6,227 bases of DNA, from NCBI GenBank assembly GCA_964609495.1, contig CAZSTA010000142.1:1-6227 (forward strand), written 5' to 3'. Below the pieces are notes generated by a model that was not told where the DNA came from, searched no databases, and saw only the letters and a list, made by a program, of their open reading frames with translations. The stretch is from CAZSTA01 sp964609495 [NCBI: uncultured bacterium]. Lineage in GTDB: Bacteria > CAZSTA01. Every line of letters starts with the position of its first letter. Position 1 is the first letter of the stretch. The position numbers were made by a program, and so were the translations under genes. Positions 5,547 through 6,227 of the stretch are shown piece after piece.

Positions 5547-6227
5547 CCTTAATATATAATATAACTTTCTTCTCCGTAGTCTGAGCAGGTTTTATCTCAA
5601 CATCCTTTATCCACTTCTCTATACCACCATCTTCATACACGATCTTAACATCGTATCTTCCAACCTCGATCTCGAATTCCGCTCCTTCTCCCCAAGCCCA
5701 ATCGGAAGCAATTTCCTCCTCAGTTCCAGCTTTATAAAGGGTAATATAAGCATCTTCAAAGGGATCACCATTTTGATCCCTGACGATAACAACTAAATTC
5801 CCTTCTGATATATTAAAGGTGATCTTCTTCTCCGTAGTCTGAGCAGGTTTTATCTCCACTCCTCTCTCCCACTGCTCTCTATCTTTATACTCCAATTTGA
5901 CATCATAAGTTCCCACTTGTAACTCGAATTCCGCTCCCTCCTCCCAAGCCCAATTAGAAGCAACTTCCTCCTCTTCCTCTCCTGCCCTATAAATCTTGAT
6001 ATAGATATCCTCCTCAGGACTACCATCAGCCTTGCGAACGATAACTAGGAGATCCCCCTCTGATATGCCAAAGGTGATCTTCTTCTCCGTAGTCTGAGCA
6101 GGTTTTATCTCCACTCCCCTCTCCCACTGCTCTCTATCTTTATACTCCAATTTGACATCATAAGTTCCCACCTGTAACTCGAATTCCGCTCCCTCCTCCC
6201 AAGCCCAATTAGAAGCAACTTCCTCCT
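5542..6227 (-). CDS. Tandem-repeat beta-sandwich-like protein, C-terminal part (N-terminus beyond the right edge)
   Basis: The reading frame is open from base 6227 to the TAA at 5544-5542, giving 227 visible codons plus the partial codon at the edge. A GTG at 6171 could be taken as a start, but it falls inside a repeat and the same repeat continues upstream of it, so this is not the true N-terminus. The visible part is two and a half copies of an 85-86-residue unit with this pattern: EG(D/N)L(L/V)VIVR, a DG/NG turn, DAYITLY-like strand, AGxEEE(V/I)AS(N/D)WAW, GAEFE, VGxYDVK, a Trp-containing turn, VEIKPAQTTEKK. Alternating hydrophobic strands, a charged surface and the G-x-Y-D-V-K motif resemble PEGA or carboxypeptidase-regulatory-like beta domains, often tails of secreted or von Willebrand A proteins, but that match is inferred. 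The protein ends almost at the last unit, so this is a C-terminal array. No enzyme motif is visible. The upstream domain would decide its role. Confidence 0.85.
   Translation of the reverse strand, partial: EEVASNWAWEEGAEFELQVGTYDVKLEYKDREQWERGVEIKPAQTTEKKITFGISEGDLLVIVRKADGSPEEDIYIKIYRAGEEEEEVASNWAWEEGAEFELQVGTYDVKLEYKDREQWERGVEIKPAQTTEKKITFNISEGNLVVIVRDQNGDPFEDAYITLYKAGTEEEIASDWAWGEGAEFEIEVGRYDVKIVYEDGGIEKWIKDVEIKPAQTTEKKVILYIKE
5557..6227 (-). repeat. 255/258-bp coding tandem repeats (two full units and one partial)
   Basis: Measured to the K-K-I-T-F motif, units are 5557-5814 (258 bp), 5815-6069 (255 bp) and 6070-6227 (partial). The block 6076-6227 matches 5821-5972 at 150 of 152 positions. 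Both differences are silent (AGG versus AGA in the W-E-R-G turn, CAG versus CAA before the V-G-T-Y-D motif). The adjacent half of the unit, which encodes the L-V-I-V-R strand and DG turn, is clearly diverged between the same two copies. The C-terminal unit 5557-5814 is more diverged throughout, apart from the P-A-Q-T-T-E-K-K segment, and is one residue longer. Confidence 0.9.

Noticed and set aside
5557-6227. CRISPR-like or mobile repeat array
   Set aside because: The repeats are long, in frame and contiguous, with no spacers, so they are protein-domain duplications.
6172-6227. GTG at 6171 as the true start of the repeat protein
   Set aside because: The identical repeat continues in frame upstream to the window edge (EEVASNWAW and onward), so the protein begins outside the window.

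Overview
The window is a compact bacterial block in which every supportable gene lies on the minus strand, so transcription runs from high to low coordinates. In that order it holds: the C-terminal part of a tandem-repeat beta-type protein (cut by the right edge); a glycerophosphodiester phosphodiesterase (GDPD) family enzyme; an ABC-2-type membrane permease; a secreted YdjY-domain-like protein; a secreted prenyltransferase/squalene-cyclase-repeat (alpha/alpha toroid) protein; a xylose-isomerase-like TIM-barrel protein; and a secreted tetratricopeptide-repeat (TPR) protein cut by the left edge. The two edge genes are open at the window boundaries. There is no gene-free stretch longer than about 75 bases, and I saw no rRNA, tRNA, CRISPR array or insertion sequence.

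Organism: leaderless-looking gaps are absent and most starts have purine-rich Shine-Dalgarno sites (GGAGG or AGGAGG), so this is a bacterium. Codon use favours AGG/AGA for Arg and often uses ATA for Ile; GC is in the mid-40s percent by eye. Secreted YdjY-like and prenyltransferase-repeat proteins beside TIM-barrel isomerases and long TPR proteins are a mix I associate with Planctomycetota and relatives such as Candidatus Poribacteria. That placement is a guess from gene content, not a demonstrated affiliation.

Layout and linkage: the central trio (permease, YdjY-like, toroid protein) is tightly packed. The permease and YdjY genes overlap by 11 bases. The YdjY stop either overlaps the longest toroid ORF by 4 bases or, with the better start, lies 35 bases before it. 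The isomerase and TPR genes follow after 42 and 34 bases with only ribosome-binding sites between. The five genes from permease to TPR therefore look like one transcription unit. The two upstream gaps (73 and 71 bases) are larger. The first contains a striking nested inverted repeat with two CTTAAG palindromes 21 bases apart, which may be a regulatory, processing or termination element between the repeat protein and the GDPD gene.

Joint function: three proteins carry signal peptides and one is a multi-span membrane protein, so the block appears to serve the cell envelope or periplasm. No ABC ATPase partner is visible, and the toroid protein lacks the DxDD acid motif of squalene-hopene cyclases, so a classical lipid-cyclisation role is not supported. 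The real pathway cannot be read from the sequence alone.
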